A DNA stretch of 58,668 nt, from contig CAZWBE010000005.1 in assembly GCA_964632205.1 (NCBI GenBank), forward strand, positions 1 through 58,668, written 5' to 3'. Below the pieces are notes generated by a model that was not told the DNA's origin, made no database searches, and saw only the letters and a list, made by a program, of their open reading frames with translations. The position numbers and the translations under genes were made by a program. This DNA is from CALLVF01 sp964632205. Lineage in GTDB: Bacteria; Patescibacteriota; Microgenomatia; UBA1406; GWC2-37-13. This document shows, one piece after another, positions 25,064 through 33,260 of the stretch; the first letter of the stretch is position 1; every line of letters starts with the position of its first letter.

Positions 25064-25732
25064 ATGAAAACTTCTGTCGTTATCCCCGTTTTCAATGAAG
25101 AAAAATATATCACCAACTGCCTTAATAGTTTAAAAAGACAAGAGGAAAAACCGGATGAGATTATCATTGTTGATAATAACTGCACGGATAAAACAATATC
25201 GCTTGCTAAAAAATACCCGGTCAGAATAATTGAGGAAAAAAAACAAGGGGCGGTCTTTGCCAGAAACACGGGATTTAATACCGCTAAATACGAAATTATC
25301 GCCCGCTGTGATGCCGATACCATTCTCCCCCAAAACTGGATAAAAAAAATTAAAAAAAATTTCCAAAAAAAAGATATCGCTGCTTTAAGTGGAAGTTTTA
25401 TTTTTTACGACCTGCCTTTTAAAACAAAATTATGGGCAGATATTTATTTTAAATTTATGAGATTTATCCAAAAAGGGAAAGAAACATTAATTGGACCAAA
25501 TATGGCATTAAAAAAAACTGTATGGCAAAAAGTGGCGAAAGAAACTTGTTTTAACGAGAAAATTATTCATGAAGATGTTGATTTGGCTATCCATATCAAT
25601 CGTTTGGGTGAAAAAATTATTTTTGACCCTGAACTTTTAGTTTTTCTTTCAGGAAGAAGAATTAAAAATAATATGGGTTCATTTTTTATTGAATATCCAA
25701 TCAGATTAATAAAAACTTTCCTTGTTCATTGA
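25064..25732 (+). CDS. GT2-family glycosyltransferase (short form)
   Basis: The 222-residue protein has the GT2 opening KTSVVIPVFNEEKYITNCL, IIIVDNNCTDKT, the metal motif RCDADTILP near residue 86 and an acceptor region with HEDVDLAIHINRLG near 176. It resembles the family that includes dolichyl-phosphate and polyprenyl-phosphate sugar transferases but lacks added membrane helices. It is divergent from the other GT2 gene, and the two differ enough that they are not a recent duplication. The specific sugar and acceptor cannot be read from the sequence. Confidence 0.82.
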   Translation: MKTSVVIPVFNEEKYITNCLNSLKRQEEKPDEIIIVDNNCTDKTISLAKKYPVRIIEEKKQGAVFARNTGFNTAKYEIIARCDADTILPQNWIKKIKKNFQKKDIAALSGSFIFYDLPFKTKLWADIYFKFMRFIQKGKETLIGPNMALKKTVWQKVAKETCFNEKIIHEDVDLAIHINRLGEKIIFDPELLVFLSGRRIKNNMGSFFIEYPIRLIKTFLVH

Positions 25733-25791
25733 GATAAAAACTCATAAAAAAATTTTTTTATCGAGCTGATTTTGAAATTACAATATCATTA

Positions 25792-27600
25792 TTATTTAAC
25801 TTGTCTTTTAAACATTTTTTCTATTTCTTTTAAAGTCGTTATCTCTTGGGGTTTTTTGTCAGGGCGAAATCGTTCAAGTCGAGGAAACCTTAACGCAAAA
25901 CCGGGTGTATCAACTTCTAAAGCCGCTCCTGTCTTTGACGGTTTCATTTTTCTTCCGGCAGTATGAACGGGTGAACGAGTAATTTCATCAGCCCGAATCT
26001 CAACAACAATCGCCGGCGTCAACCAAACATCACATTCCATCATTTTATCCACCTCATATTGATTTGGTTTTTCCTCTATTTTTAATCTTGAACTTTGAGT
26101 TTTTAAATTTCTCCACTCTTCATCTGATAAGCCGGTGCCAATTTTTGCCACTGTAACAAATTTATCATTCTCCTCGTCAAAAACCCCCACTAAAAAAGCC
26201 CCAATACCAAAACTAGCTCTTTTACCTCGACCAAAATCATATCCCATCACTAAACAATCAAGAGTGTCTGCAATTTTTGAAGTGTAACTGTGTTTCATTT
26301 TTATCCAATTCCATCCCCGGGCTCCCGGCTGATAAATACCATCTAATTTCTTAGCCATAATCCCCTCCAGCCCTTTAGCAACCGCCTCATTAAATAAGAA
26401 ATTAATTCTTTTTTCCTCATCTGCAATCTCTTCTGGGGCAATTAATATGATATCTTTAAACTTATCTCCTGAGGTTTTTATCACAGAGAGCAATTTTTTT
26501 CTTCTTTCAATAAAAGGAGTCTCCAAATAGCTTTTGCCATTTAAATATAAAAGTTCAAAAGCAAAAAGTTTTAAAGGAAGTTCTTTAACTTTTTCCTGAA
26601 TGCCGTATTTTCTTTTCCGCTGAACCGTTTCTTGAAAAGGAAGAAAATGACCTGTTTGCCTATCAAAACCAACCGCCTCGCCTTCAAAAATTATCTCCTC
26701 GGCAATAATTTCTTTTTTTACTCCCTCAACAATATCCGGATACATAAAAGTAACATCCTCCAAATTTCTTGAATATAATTTTACTTCCCCATCTTTGCCG
26801 TTTGAGTGTTGAGACTTTCTTTTATAATGAATTTGCAACCTAAACCCATCAAATTTCTCCTCAACAGCGCAACGACCAATTTTTTCTAAAATCTCAACAG
26901 CTGAAGACAATCTTTCTGCTTTCATCATTAAAATCGGTGTAAAAACTTTGGGAGTAATCTTTTTTAATCCCAATATACCTTTTTCTTTTATGGTTCGGGC
27001 GATAAAACCAAGATTAGGGCGAACATGATAAGCCTTCTCAATAATAGGACGCAAACTTTTATCTCCTTTTATCAACCAAGAAAAAGCGTCCAGCACTGTC
27101 ATATCAGAAAAACCCAATCTCATCACTCCGGCTGGAATCCGGACAATATAACGGGAAGATAAAGGATCAAGTTGGCGAATAAGGCCGGATAAAATATTAA
27201 GTTTTACTTCTTGAGACCCCTCACCGGCTGCCGTTGCTAACTGATAAAGTTTTTGGTAAACCTCCATCACAGAAAGAGGTTTCTTTTCAAAAGAACGTCG
27301 TTCTTTTTTAAATTCCTCAATAGTTTTACCTAAATCACCTATTTTTTTATAGCGATTAGTAAAGATTTTAGCTTCTAAATTAAGCGCCAGCAGCGCACTT
27401 TTAATAATCATTTTCTCCGCCATACCAAATTCTATTTTTTCGTAAAGAGGCACTACTCTTCCCTGTAGTAAATAAATTGTTTTTTCTATCTCTTCACCAT
27501 TGAGTTCTCTAAAAAGATTAGCTAATAAACCAGTCATTGCCAATCGGGAAGGAGTATTTTCTATTTTTTCAAAATAAAAAGCTAATTGGGAAAATTTCAT
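25792..27600 (-). CDS. lig: ATP-dependent DNA ligase, archaeal/eukaryal type I
   Basis: The 602-residue enzyme has a full N-terminal DNA-binding domain (about 1-215). The nucleotidyl-transferase domain has motif I EEKFDGFR with adenylated lysine K249, motif III and IV regions (LFAFELLYLNG, GLEGIMAKKL), and motif V NWIKMKHSY. An OB-fold domain ends with motif VI-like RFPRLERFRPDKKP. It seals nicks in duplex DNA using ATP. Most bacteria rely on the NAD-dependent LigA; a full-length archaeal-type enzyme is seen in some Patescibacteria and suggests old transfer. Whether LigA also exists cannot be judged from this window. It overlaps the upstream small membrane gene by 4 bases. Confidence 0.9.
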   Translation of the reverse strand: MKFSQLAFYFEKIENTPSRLAMTGLLANLFRELNGEEIEKTIYLLQGRVVPLYEKIEFGMAEKMIIKSALLALNLEAKIFTNRYKKIGDLGKTIEEFKKERRSFEKKPLSVMEVYQKLYQLATAAGEGSQEVKLNILSGLIRQLDPLSSRYIVRIPAGVMRLGFSDMTVLDAFSWLIKGDKSLRPIIEKAYHVRPNLGFIARTIKEKGILGLKKITPKVFTPILMMKAERLSSAVEILEKIGRCAVEEKFDGFRLQIHYKRKSQHSNGKDGEVKLYSRNLEDVTFMYPDIVEGVKKEIIAEEIIFEGEAVGFDRQTGHFLPFQETVQRKRKYGIQEKVKELPLKLFAFELLYLNGKSYLETPFIERRKKLLSVIKTSGDKFKDIILIAPEEIADEEKRINFLFNEAVAKGLEGIMAKKLDGIYQPGARGWNWIKMKHSYTSKIADTLDCLVMGYDFGRGKRASFGIGAFLVGVFDEENDKFVTVAKIGTGLSDEEWRNLKTQSSRLKIEEKPNQYEVDKMMECDVWLTPAIVVEIRADEITRSPVHTAGRKMKPSKTGAALEVDTPGFALRFPRLERFRPDKKPQEITTLKEIEKMFKRQVK

Positions 27601-27782
27601 TGCCCAAAAATAAACAGATAAAACAACCCTAAGCCAAGCAAAAATAAGAGACCGAGAGCGAAGGTAAAGAAGCCCTCCTCATGTTTGGAAATTTTATATA
27701 CACCCTCCGCTACCAAGGTTAAAGAAAAAAGAGCCGGCAACAAAAATCCTAAATAGATAAATTCTAGTGATTTTTGTTCCAC
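27597..27782 (-). CDS. Small two-helix membrane protein, unknown
   Basis: The 61-residue product starts at GTG 27782. It has two hydrophobic helices (IYLGFLLPALFSLTLVAEGVY and FFTFALGLLFLLGLGLFYLFIF) joined by a short charged turn with KHEEG. It overlaps the ligase start by 4 bases (ATGA), a sign of translational coupling. I do not recognise the family. The codon pattern and hydrophobic periodicity support a real gene, but the size keeps confidence moderate. Confidence 0.5.
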   Translation of the reverse strand: MEQKSLEFIYLGFLLPALFSLTLVAEGVYKISKHEEGFFTFALGLLFLLGLGLFYLFIFGQ

Positions 27783-27797
27783 AATATTATAATTTTA

Positions 27798-28841
27798 CTA
27801 TAACATGACGTACCTTGCCGCTTTGGTTGACCCTATCTTTTTTAATAATCCTTTCTCAATTAAATATTTAATGTCGCGCAAAATCGTATCTTCGGAAATA
27901 TCAGGAAAAAGGTCAGGAAAAGATTGATTTTGTAGATAACCCACCTCTTGAATATATTCAATAATCTTCATTTGTCTTTCGGTAAGATAAATTTGCTGAC
28001 CGCCAAATCGTTCTTTTAATTTAGCATCCTTGGAAAGCTTTAAGACTTTTTCCTTAATTTTTTCGAATTCAACAGCCGCCCCGTAAGTAAAATATTCAAG
28101 CCAAGCAGTTAAATCGCCAGCTGAGGCTTTTTGAAGATTTTCATAATAAACCGCCGCATCACGATCATAATACTCTTCCAAAGAAAAAAAGCGACGAATG
28201 TCATAACCACCTAAAAGTAAGATTAATGTCGCTAAAACACGAGCCACCCGGCCGTTTCCATCAATGAAAGGATGAATCCGAACCAACTCATGATGGGCAA
28301 TACCGGCTTTTAAAACAGGATGAAGATTATTCTGATTTTCCCGATTAAGCCAATAAATAAAATCTCTCATTAAAAAGGGAACTTCAAGAGGGGGAGGTGG
28401 CCGAAAAGTTACCTCACCTGTCTGGGAATTACGAATAATCACCTGTTTAGTTCGATATTCACCGGCTTGTTCTGGAGAAAGAATTTTATCAACGATAATC
28501 CGGTGTAGTTTTTTTATTAATGTCTCGGTAATCTTATCAATTTTTCTTTTTGCCTCCTCGTCAATAAACTCAATTACCTTCCGGTAATTAATAATTTCTT
28601 GGATATCTCGTGGTCTGCCAATCACTTCTTTTCCTAGCAAGACATCTTTCGCATCGTCTCTATTTAAAAGATTACCCTCAAGATGAGTGCCATGATAAAC
28701 GGCACGGACAATCGCATCTTCCTTAAATTGTTTTTCCCATAAAGGCAAAAGGGGGGCGTGTTTTATCAATTCCTCGGCTGCCTCAATTTTGGCAATGTTT
28801 GTTAGAATTTTGTGAGTTATGGTATAGGAAGGAAGAAACAT
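27798..28841 (-). CDS. Fic-domain AMP-transferase with C-terminal winged helix
   Basis: The 347-residue protein has the Fic core motif HPFIDGNGR at residues 190-198. The catalytic His and the phosphate-binding GNGR are intact. An N-terminal helix with HGTHLEGN near 50-57 resembles the autoinhibitory motif of class II Fic proteins, although the usual Ser/Thr position holds Gly. The C-terminus (about 270-347) is a helix-turn-helix domain (TERQMKIIEYIQ...SEDTILRDIKYLIEKG), as in Fic proteins that may regulate their own gene. Fic enzymes transfer AMP or related groups to hydroxyl side chains. No antitoxin gene is adjacent, so a stress-signalling role is as likely as a toxin role. Confidence 0.88.
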   Translation of the reverse strand: MFLPSYTITHKILTNIAKIEAAEELIKHAPLLPLWEKQFKEDAIVRAVYHGTHLEGNLLNRDDAKDVLLGKEVIGRPRDIQEIINYRKVIEFIDEEAKRKIDKITETLIKKLHRIIVDKILSPEQAGEYRTKQVIIRNSQTGEVTFRPPPPLEVPFLMRDFIYWLNRENQNNLHPVLKAGIAHHELVRIHPFIDGNGRVARVLATLILLLGGYDIRRFFSLEEYYDRDAAVYYENLQKASAGDLTAWLEYFTYGAAVEFEKIKEKVLKLSKDAKLKERFGGQQIYLTERQMKIIEYIQEVGYLQNQSFPDLFPDISEDTILRDIKYLIEKGLLKKIGSTKAARYVML

Positions 28842-28855
28842 AAAAATATTATAAC

Positions 28856-29554
28856 CTATCTCCCAAATCTTCTTTGTCGATTTGAATACTCAACTAAACA
28901 ATTTTCTAAATCTTGGGGGGTAAAATCGGGAAAATATTTTGGATAAAAAATCCATTCCGAATATGCTGATTGCCAAATCATAAAACCAGAGGTTCTTACC
29001 TCACCGCTTGTGCGAATAATCAAATCAGGATCAGGATAGGGAAGATCTTTTGTATCTAAGAGCTGATTAAAATTTTCTTCGGTTAAAGTTTGGTTGCTTA
29101 AGTTTGCCTGTCTAATTTTTAACACCACGCGCAATAACTCATCTCTTCCACCATAATCTAAGGCAACGGCTAAATAATACCGATTAAAGTTGGCTGTTTT
29201 TTTTTCAGCGCTGGCAATTTTTTTAGCTAATTCTTTAGGAAGTCTATCTTTTCGACCCAAATGGATTATTCTTACCTGTTCTTTTTCTGCTATTTCTAAA
29301 TTTTTATCAATCATTTGAGAATAAAGTTGCATTAGATAGGCAATCTCCTCTTTTGACCTTTGCCAATTTTCTGTTGAGAAAGCCCAAAAAGTTAAAACTT
29401 TAACCCCTAGAGTTCTGGCTTTTTTTGAAAGCTCAATTGACTGATCAAACCCTTTTTTGTGACCATAAAAAGTAGGTAAAGCTTTTTCTCTTGCCCATCG
29501 GCGATTACCATCAGGAATAATTGCAACATGATGAGGAAAATTTTTTAAATTCAT
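28856..29554 (-). CDS. uppS: Isoprenyl (undecaprenyl-type) diphosphate synthase
   Basis: Cis-prenyltransferase of 232 residues. It has HVAIIPDGNRRWAR with the catalytic Asp at residue 15, the hydrophobic tunnel stretch TFWAFSTENWQRSKEEI near 55, and the terminal IIRTSGEVRTSGFMIWQSAYSEWIF with the substrate-binding Arg and Ser residues. It condenses isopentenyl diphosphate units into the long-chain lipid carrier for cell-wall and surface glycan synthesis. Its substrate is the product of the mevalonate cluster that lies about 1 kb away on the same strand, separated by two mini-pilin genes on the opposite strand. Confidence 0.93.
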   Translation of the reverse strand: MNLKNFPHHVAIIPDGNRRWAREKALPTFYGHKKGFDQSIELSKKARTLGVKVLTFWAFSTENWQRSKEEIAYLMQLYSQMIDKNLEIAEKEQVRIIHLGRKDRLPKELAKKIASAEKKTANFNRYYLAVALDYGGRDELLRVVLKIRQANLSNQTLTEENFNQLLDTKDLPYPDPDLIIRTSGEVRTSGFMIWQSAYSEWIFYPKYFPDFTPQDLENCLVEYSNRQRRFGR

Positions 29555-29665
29555 AACGTAACTTTTGTCAGTTTATGTAAACTAAATAAAAACGGCTTGA
29601 AAAAATTAATTTGTATTTGTTTTAAGTCTATATCAATTATTATTTTATATTTTATATAGTCTTGC

Positions 29666-29694
29666 TTGACAGTAAAAATCATTTTTATTAGACT
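29666..29694 (+). promoter_or_regulatory. Promoter of the tandem mini-pilin genes
   Basis: TTGACA (29666-29671) and TAGACT (29689-29694) are separated by 17 bases. The -10 ends 7 bases before the ATG at 29702. An in-frame TTG start at 29666 would be part of the -35 box and was rejected. Confidence 0.6.
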
Positions 29695-29701
29695 TCTTAA
29701 T

Positions 29702-30004
29702 ATGACTTATGCTATAGATATGAGTGATCCTAGTGTTTTTAAACCAGCCAAATTTGGTAATGTGGCTACGCTTCTTAATCTTATTCTTCCTTTAATCACC
29801 GCTGGAGCCGCTTTGCTTTTTTTATTAATGATCTTGCTAGCGGCTTTTAGAATCATCACTCATGGTGATAAACCAGACGAGATAAAAAAATCCAAACAAA
29901 CAATAACTTTTGCCGTTTTGGGTCTAATCATTGTTGTTATTAGCTTTTTAGCAGTTCAATTAGTTGGTAGACTTTTAGGAATTGCTAATCTTTTACCCCA
30001 ATGA
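29702..30004 (+). CDS. VirB2-like T4SS pilin-family protein
   Basis: The 100-residue protein has two helices (about 22-52 and 66-90) around the loop FRIITHGDKPDEIKKSKQTI, the mini-pilin signature. The N-terminus MTYAIDMSDPSVFKPAKFG is short and polar with no classical signal peptide. It overlaps the next pilin-like gene by 4 bases, so the two are translated together. The pair lies between uppS and mvaD, both on the opposite strand, and has its own promoter. This makes it an independent cassette rather than part of the isoprenoid operon. Confidence 0.72.
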   Translation: MTYAIDMSDPSVFKPAKFGNVATLLNLILPLITAGAALLFLLMILLAAFRIITHGDKPDEIKKSKQTITFAVLGLIIVVISFLAVQLVGRLLGIANLLPQ

Positions 30005-30381
30005 AAGTTTTTGCCGATTCAGTTGAACAATCAGTTGAACAAGTTTTCGGTAAAATTAGTCCGCCTCCGGGAATGAGTATAGGTAGCGGTGATCCAATCC
30101 GGGCTTTTGCTGATTTTATTGGGTTTGGAATAAGAATTTTTATTCTCATTGCTGCCGCTGCTTTACTTATCTACATGTTATGGGGAGCATTTGATTGGAT
30201 TACCTCTAGTGGAGAAAAAGAAAAGGTTCAAAAAGCTCAACAAAAAATCACTAATGCAGTGATTGGAATGATTTTGGTTTTTGTCGCCCTCACAGTTTTT
30301 GGTGTCTTAACTGGTAATATTTTAGGAATTATTATTAATGAAAACGGTGTTTGGCAGTTAAAAATCCCCACTATGCAATAA
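30001..30381 (+). CDS. VirB2-like T4SS pilin-family protein (second of tandem pair)
   Basis: This 126-residue paralogue has an N-terminal polar segment (FADSVEQSVEQVFGKISPPPG). A first helix (RIFILIAAAALLIYMLWGAFDWI) is followed by the signature loop TSSGEKEKVQKAQQKI and a second helix (about 83-108). The C-terminal extension ends WQLKIPTMQ. It differs clearly from its partner, so the tandem pair is an old duplication or two distinct subunits. It converges with mvaD, with 5 bases between the stops. Confidence 0.72.
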   Translation: MKVFADSVEQSVEQVFGKISPPPGMSIGSGDPIRAFADFIGFGIRIFILIAAAALLIYMLWGAFDWITSSGEKEKVQKAQQKITNAVIGMILVFVALTVFGVLTGNILGIIINENGVWQLKIPTMQ

Positions 30382-30386
30382 AAAAA

Positions 30387-31364
30387 TTAAAATAAATGAT
30401 TTTCGGTTAACTTCGCTCCGCCAGCGGGATAATTAACAATCAGATTTTTTATTCCTCTTATTAATTTTAATTTTTTTAACAACCGTTGAATATTTTTTTG
30501 TTCGACAATTAAATGAACATCTTGACCGGTGTTAATGGTAAAATAAACCGGCAAACCTCCTTTTCTTAATTTTTTTACTAATTTCATTATGATTACTGTT
30601 TCAGGTAACCAGTAAATTAAAGAAGGTTGGGAAGTAATCATAATTGCATGTAACTCTAATGCTTCAGCTTCAATTAATTCTCCAAATTGTCGAAAATTTC
30701 TTTCTCTTAAAAATAATTTTAATTTTTCTATTTTATCTCTCATGTGATTAAGGCGGGTTAAGAAGAACGGGCTTGATTTGACAATTTCCTGTCCCCCGGT
30801 GGAAGAAACCTCTTTTTTTTCATTGCTAATGATGGCAACCACATCAGCAATATGCCAATAATCTGGCGGGTAAAGAGAGACAGCATAGGAAGTGTCGCTT
30901 GTCTCTCCGTCTAACCACTCAACAAAACCATCAGGAATAGACCGACAGGCAGAACCTGAACCTTGACGAGCCAAGATTGACAATTCTTTTTTTGACATAT
31001 TTATACCAGCTGCACTAATTCCGGCTAAAGTTAAAGCAGCAAAAGCGGAAGCAGAAGAAGAAAGACCAGTGTCTGAGGGAAAATTATTCTTAGAAACCAC
31101 TTTAGCTCTATCATTTAGATTGGCTATTTTTCTTATTCGGTCAAGATGTTTTATAACTCGGTCAGTCTTATTGATATCTTTTTCTCCGTCGATAATAACC
31201 TCATCGTTTTTAAATCTTGGTGAAAATTCAACCGTGGTTGTCGTTTGTAAATTGCTTAAATTCATAGAAATGCTTCCATTGGTAGGTAAACGAAGTCTTT
31301 TATTCTTCTTCCCCCAATATTTAATAAAAGCGATATTTGATGGAGCAATAGCGGTTGCCTTCAT
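30387..31364 (-). CDS. mvaD: Diphosphomevalonate decarboxylase-like GHMP enzyme
   Basis: The last mevalonate step converts 5-diphosphomevalonate to isopentenyl diphosphate in an ATP-dependent decarboxylation. The ATG at 31364 gives 325 residues and lies 4 bases after the stop of the upstream kinase. An earlier in-frame start at 31403 would overlap that gene. Family motifs are APSNIAFIKYWGKK, NFPSDTGLSSSASAFAAL (phosphate loop) and GSGSACRSIPDGFVEW (conserved Arg). The catalytic-Asp segment, normally (L/M/F)DAGxN, reads FTINTGQDVHLI here: Asn278 (codon 30531-30533) stands where the Asp is expected. The enzyme could use D282 instead, act on another phosphomevalonate, or be impaired. Confidence 0.85.
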   Translation of the reverse strand: MKATAIAPSNIAFIKYWGKKNKRLRLPTNGSISMNLSNLQTTTTVEFSPRFKNDEVIIDGEKDINKTDRVIKHLDRIRKIANLNDRAKVVSKNNFPSDTGLSSSASAFAALTLAGISAAGINMSKKELSILARQGSGSACRSIPDGFVEWLDGETSDTSYAVSLYPPDYWHIADVVAIISNEKKEVSSTGGQEIVKSSPFFLTRLNHMRDKIEKLKLFLRERNFRQFGELIEAEALELHAIMITSQPSLIYWLPETVIIMKLVKKLRKGGLPVYFTINTGQDVHLIVEQKNIQRLLKKLKLIRGIKNLIVNYPAGGAKLTENHLF

Positions 31365-31368
31365 AAAT

Positions 31369-32289
31369 TTATTCAATCTTAACTCCTTCGGTGTTATTGT
31401 CAACTTCTATCACTTCTCCACCGACTCTAACAATAGCCTCTTTCACTGCTTCTTTTTTTTCATAGGAAACCAAAGCAATCATACAATCTCCTCCTCCTGC
31501 TCCTGACAATTTTGCTCCCCAAGCACCTGCCTTTAAAGAAATTTGACACATTTTATCTAGTTTTTCGGTACTAACCCCTAATTGCCTTAATAATTTTTGA
31601 TTCTGATTCATAAGTTTACCGACTCGGGGCCAATTATTGTTTATCAACTCCTCTTTTACTGTCTCAACAATATTTTCAATTTCCTCAAATATTTTTTGAA
31701 TTTTTATAGACGATTTTGATTTTTTATTAGTCATTTTTGCTTTAATTTTTTGAACCATGTTTGGTGTGTCAGCTTTTATTCCCGAATAACCAACAACTAG
31801 TGGCAGTGCCTTTAATTTTAATGGTTTGATTATTTTTCCTCCGGCAATAAAATAAAGTGTTTTACCATAAGTCGCCGCGGCAATATCAAAACCACTTCCT
31901 ATGCCTTGAACATTTAAGGTTACTTTATACCCTAAATCAAAAATTTCCTTTTTTGTTAATTTTTTCTTATAAAGCTGGCTTAAAGCATAAATTGTTGCTA
32001 CAGTTACCGCTGATGAAGAACCAAAACCATATTGACTGGAGAAGTCGCTTTGCGTCTTAATTGATAATCCATTATCAATCTTATATTTTTCTTTAAAAAT
32101 TTTCACTGTCTCTTCTACAAAACGCACATCTTTAACTTGAGGGGCATCAATGGAAAATCCCTTTGAACTTTTCTCCGCTTCAACATAAATTCTTGAGGAC
32201 ACAGCGGTAACAAGGCAAGGACGACCGTAAATGACGGCATGCTCACCAAAAAGCATCAATTTCCCGGGCGCCGATGTTTTTATTTTCAC
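31369..32289 (-). CDS. Phosphomevalonate kinase-like GHMP kinase
   Basis: The 306-residue GHMP kinase begins with SAPGKLMLFGEHAVIYGRP. It has the ATP loop YGFGSSSAVTVATI near 92 and the segment VQGIGSGFDIAAATYG near 128, close to the QGxxGSGFD signature of phosphomevalonate kinases. It ends with the third GHMP motif AKLSGAGGGDCMIAL. It would phosphorylate 5-phosphomevalonate to the diphosphate. The neighbouring GHMP gene is a better match to mevalonate kinase, so this one is assigned the second step by elimination and by the GSGFD motif. It overlaps the upstream kinase by 4 bases and precedes mvaD by 4 bases, so one operon is nearly certain. Confidence 0.75.
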   Translation of the reverse strand: MKIKTSAPGKLMLFGEHAVIYGRPCLVTAVSSRIYVEAEKSSKGFSIDAPQVKDVRFVEETVKIFKEKYKIDNGLSIKTQSDFSSQYGFGSSSAVTVATIYALSQLYKKKLTKKEIFDLGYKVTLNVQGIGSGFDIAAATYGKTLYFIAGGKIIKPLKLKALPLVVGYSGIKADTPNMVQKIKAKMTNKKSKSSIKIQKIFEEIENIVETVKEELINNNWPRVGKLMNQNQKLLRQLGVSTEKLDKMCQISLKAGAWGAKLSGAGGGDCMIALVSYEKKEAVKEAIVRVGGEVIEVDNNTEGVKIE

Positions 32290-33242
32290 TGCAAACCGTA
32301 ATAGTAGGTTTTAAATTTATAATATTTTAGTCTTTTTTTATTCAAAAAATTTTCAAGCGCTTTTCTTTTTGTGGCGAAAAACAAAATAAATCCTGAGTCT
32401 TTTTTCTTTCCACCCGCACCCGTAATTTTCCCTATTCCGTATTGGTTTAAGCTCGTCAACATCGCTTTTGTTTTTTTAGAAACTACTCCCAACATTTCGA
32501 GAAGAATTTGATTATCTAAGATCGCTTGTTGGAAAAAATTAACATCTTCTTTTATAATCGCCACTACCATCCTTTTGGTCACCTTTTCTATATCGTTAAA
32601 TATCTGCTCAATATAGTCAGGTTTTTTATTATATCTTTTTCCTACAAACTCAACCATTTGACCTGTCGTCTCAAAAGGAGGACCTGAATCGATTAAAAAC
32701 AAATTTTTCTCAATTATTTGAGGAATTTTAAAACTTAAGAGGGAAATGTTTTTTAAAAACTCAAATTCACGTCGATAATAAATTAAGCCACCAAAACAAG
32801 AGGCTGTGTTATCAACGCCGGAAGGATTCTTATGAAAGTGTTTTTCTACCTCATAAGCAATATTGTTAATTATTTCTTTTTCAAAATTTTTTCCCGTATA
32901 AAATCTCAGAAATGAGGCGACAGCCGCCACTGATAAAGCGGCGGAGGAACCAAGTCCTCGACCGAGAGGAATTTGGGATTTAATTTCAAAATCAAAATCA
33001 CCGCAGGTAATTTTTATTTTTTTATTTTTTAAATAATTTTTTACTATATCGGCTATTAGGAGAATGTTTTTATCTTTATTATTAAGATTAACATTTTGCG
33101 ATGGCCGTTTCCATAAAGTAAATCTCAATCGTTGATCAATGGCGCAAACCAATGCTGGCTTACCATAAACAACCGCATGTTCTCCTGATAAAATCACCTT
33201 ACCCGGCGCTGAGTACGAAATGTTTTTTTCCTGACTGTTCAC
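32286..33242 (-). CDS. mvk: Mevalonate kinase
   Basis: The 318-residue GHMP kinase starts at GTG 33242. It opens with SAPGKVILSGEHAVVYGKPALV and has the ATP loop IPLGRGLGSSAALSVA near 92. The mevalonate-kinase substrate motif HKNPSGVDNTASCFGG near 135-150 has the catalytic Asp. It phosphorylates mevalonate at C5. The third GHMP motif, usually GAGGGG, reads TGAGGKKKDSGF, an unusual basic variant near the C-terminus. It is followed with a 4-base overlap by the phosphomevalonate kinase gene and preceded by the DUF35 gene. Confidence 0.85.
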   Translation of the reverse strand: MNSQEKNISYSAPGKVILSGEHAVVYGKPALVCAIDQRLRFTLWKRPSQNVNLNNKDKNILLIADIVKNYLKNKKIKITCGDFDFEIKSQIPLGRGLGSSAALSVAAVASFLRFYTGKNFEKEIINNIAYEVEKHFHKNPSGVDNTASCFGGLIYYRREFEFLKNISLLSFKIPQIIEKNLFLIDSGPPFETTGQMVEFVGKRYNKKPDYIEQIFNDIEKVTKRMVVAIIKEDVNFFQQAILDNQILLEMLGVVSKKTKAMLTSLNQYGIGKITGAGGKKKDSGFILFFATKRKALENFLNKKRLKYYKFKTYYYGLQ

Positions 33243-33260
33243 TTTAATAAAAAAATAAAA

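Noticed and set aside
27798..28841. Fic as half of a toxin-antitoxin pair
   Set aside because: No small antitoxin gene is next to it, and the protein carries its own inhibitory-like helix and a DNA-binding domain.
29666..29701. TTG start 12 codons before the first tandem mini-pilin
   Set aside because: The TTG is part of a TTGACA -35 box, and ATG 29702 gives the usual short N-terminus.
31365..31403. Earlier start for the decarboxylase-like gene
   Set aside because: It would overlap the upstream kinase, and the added residues precede the normal first strand of the fold.
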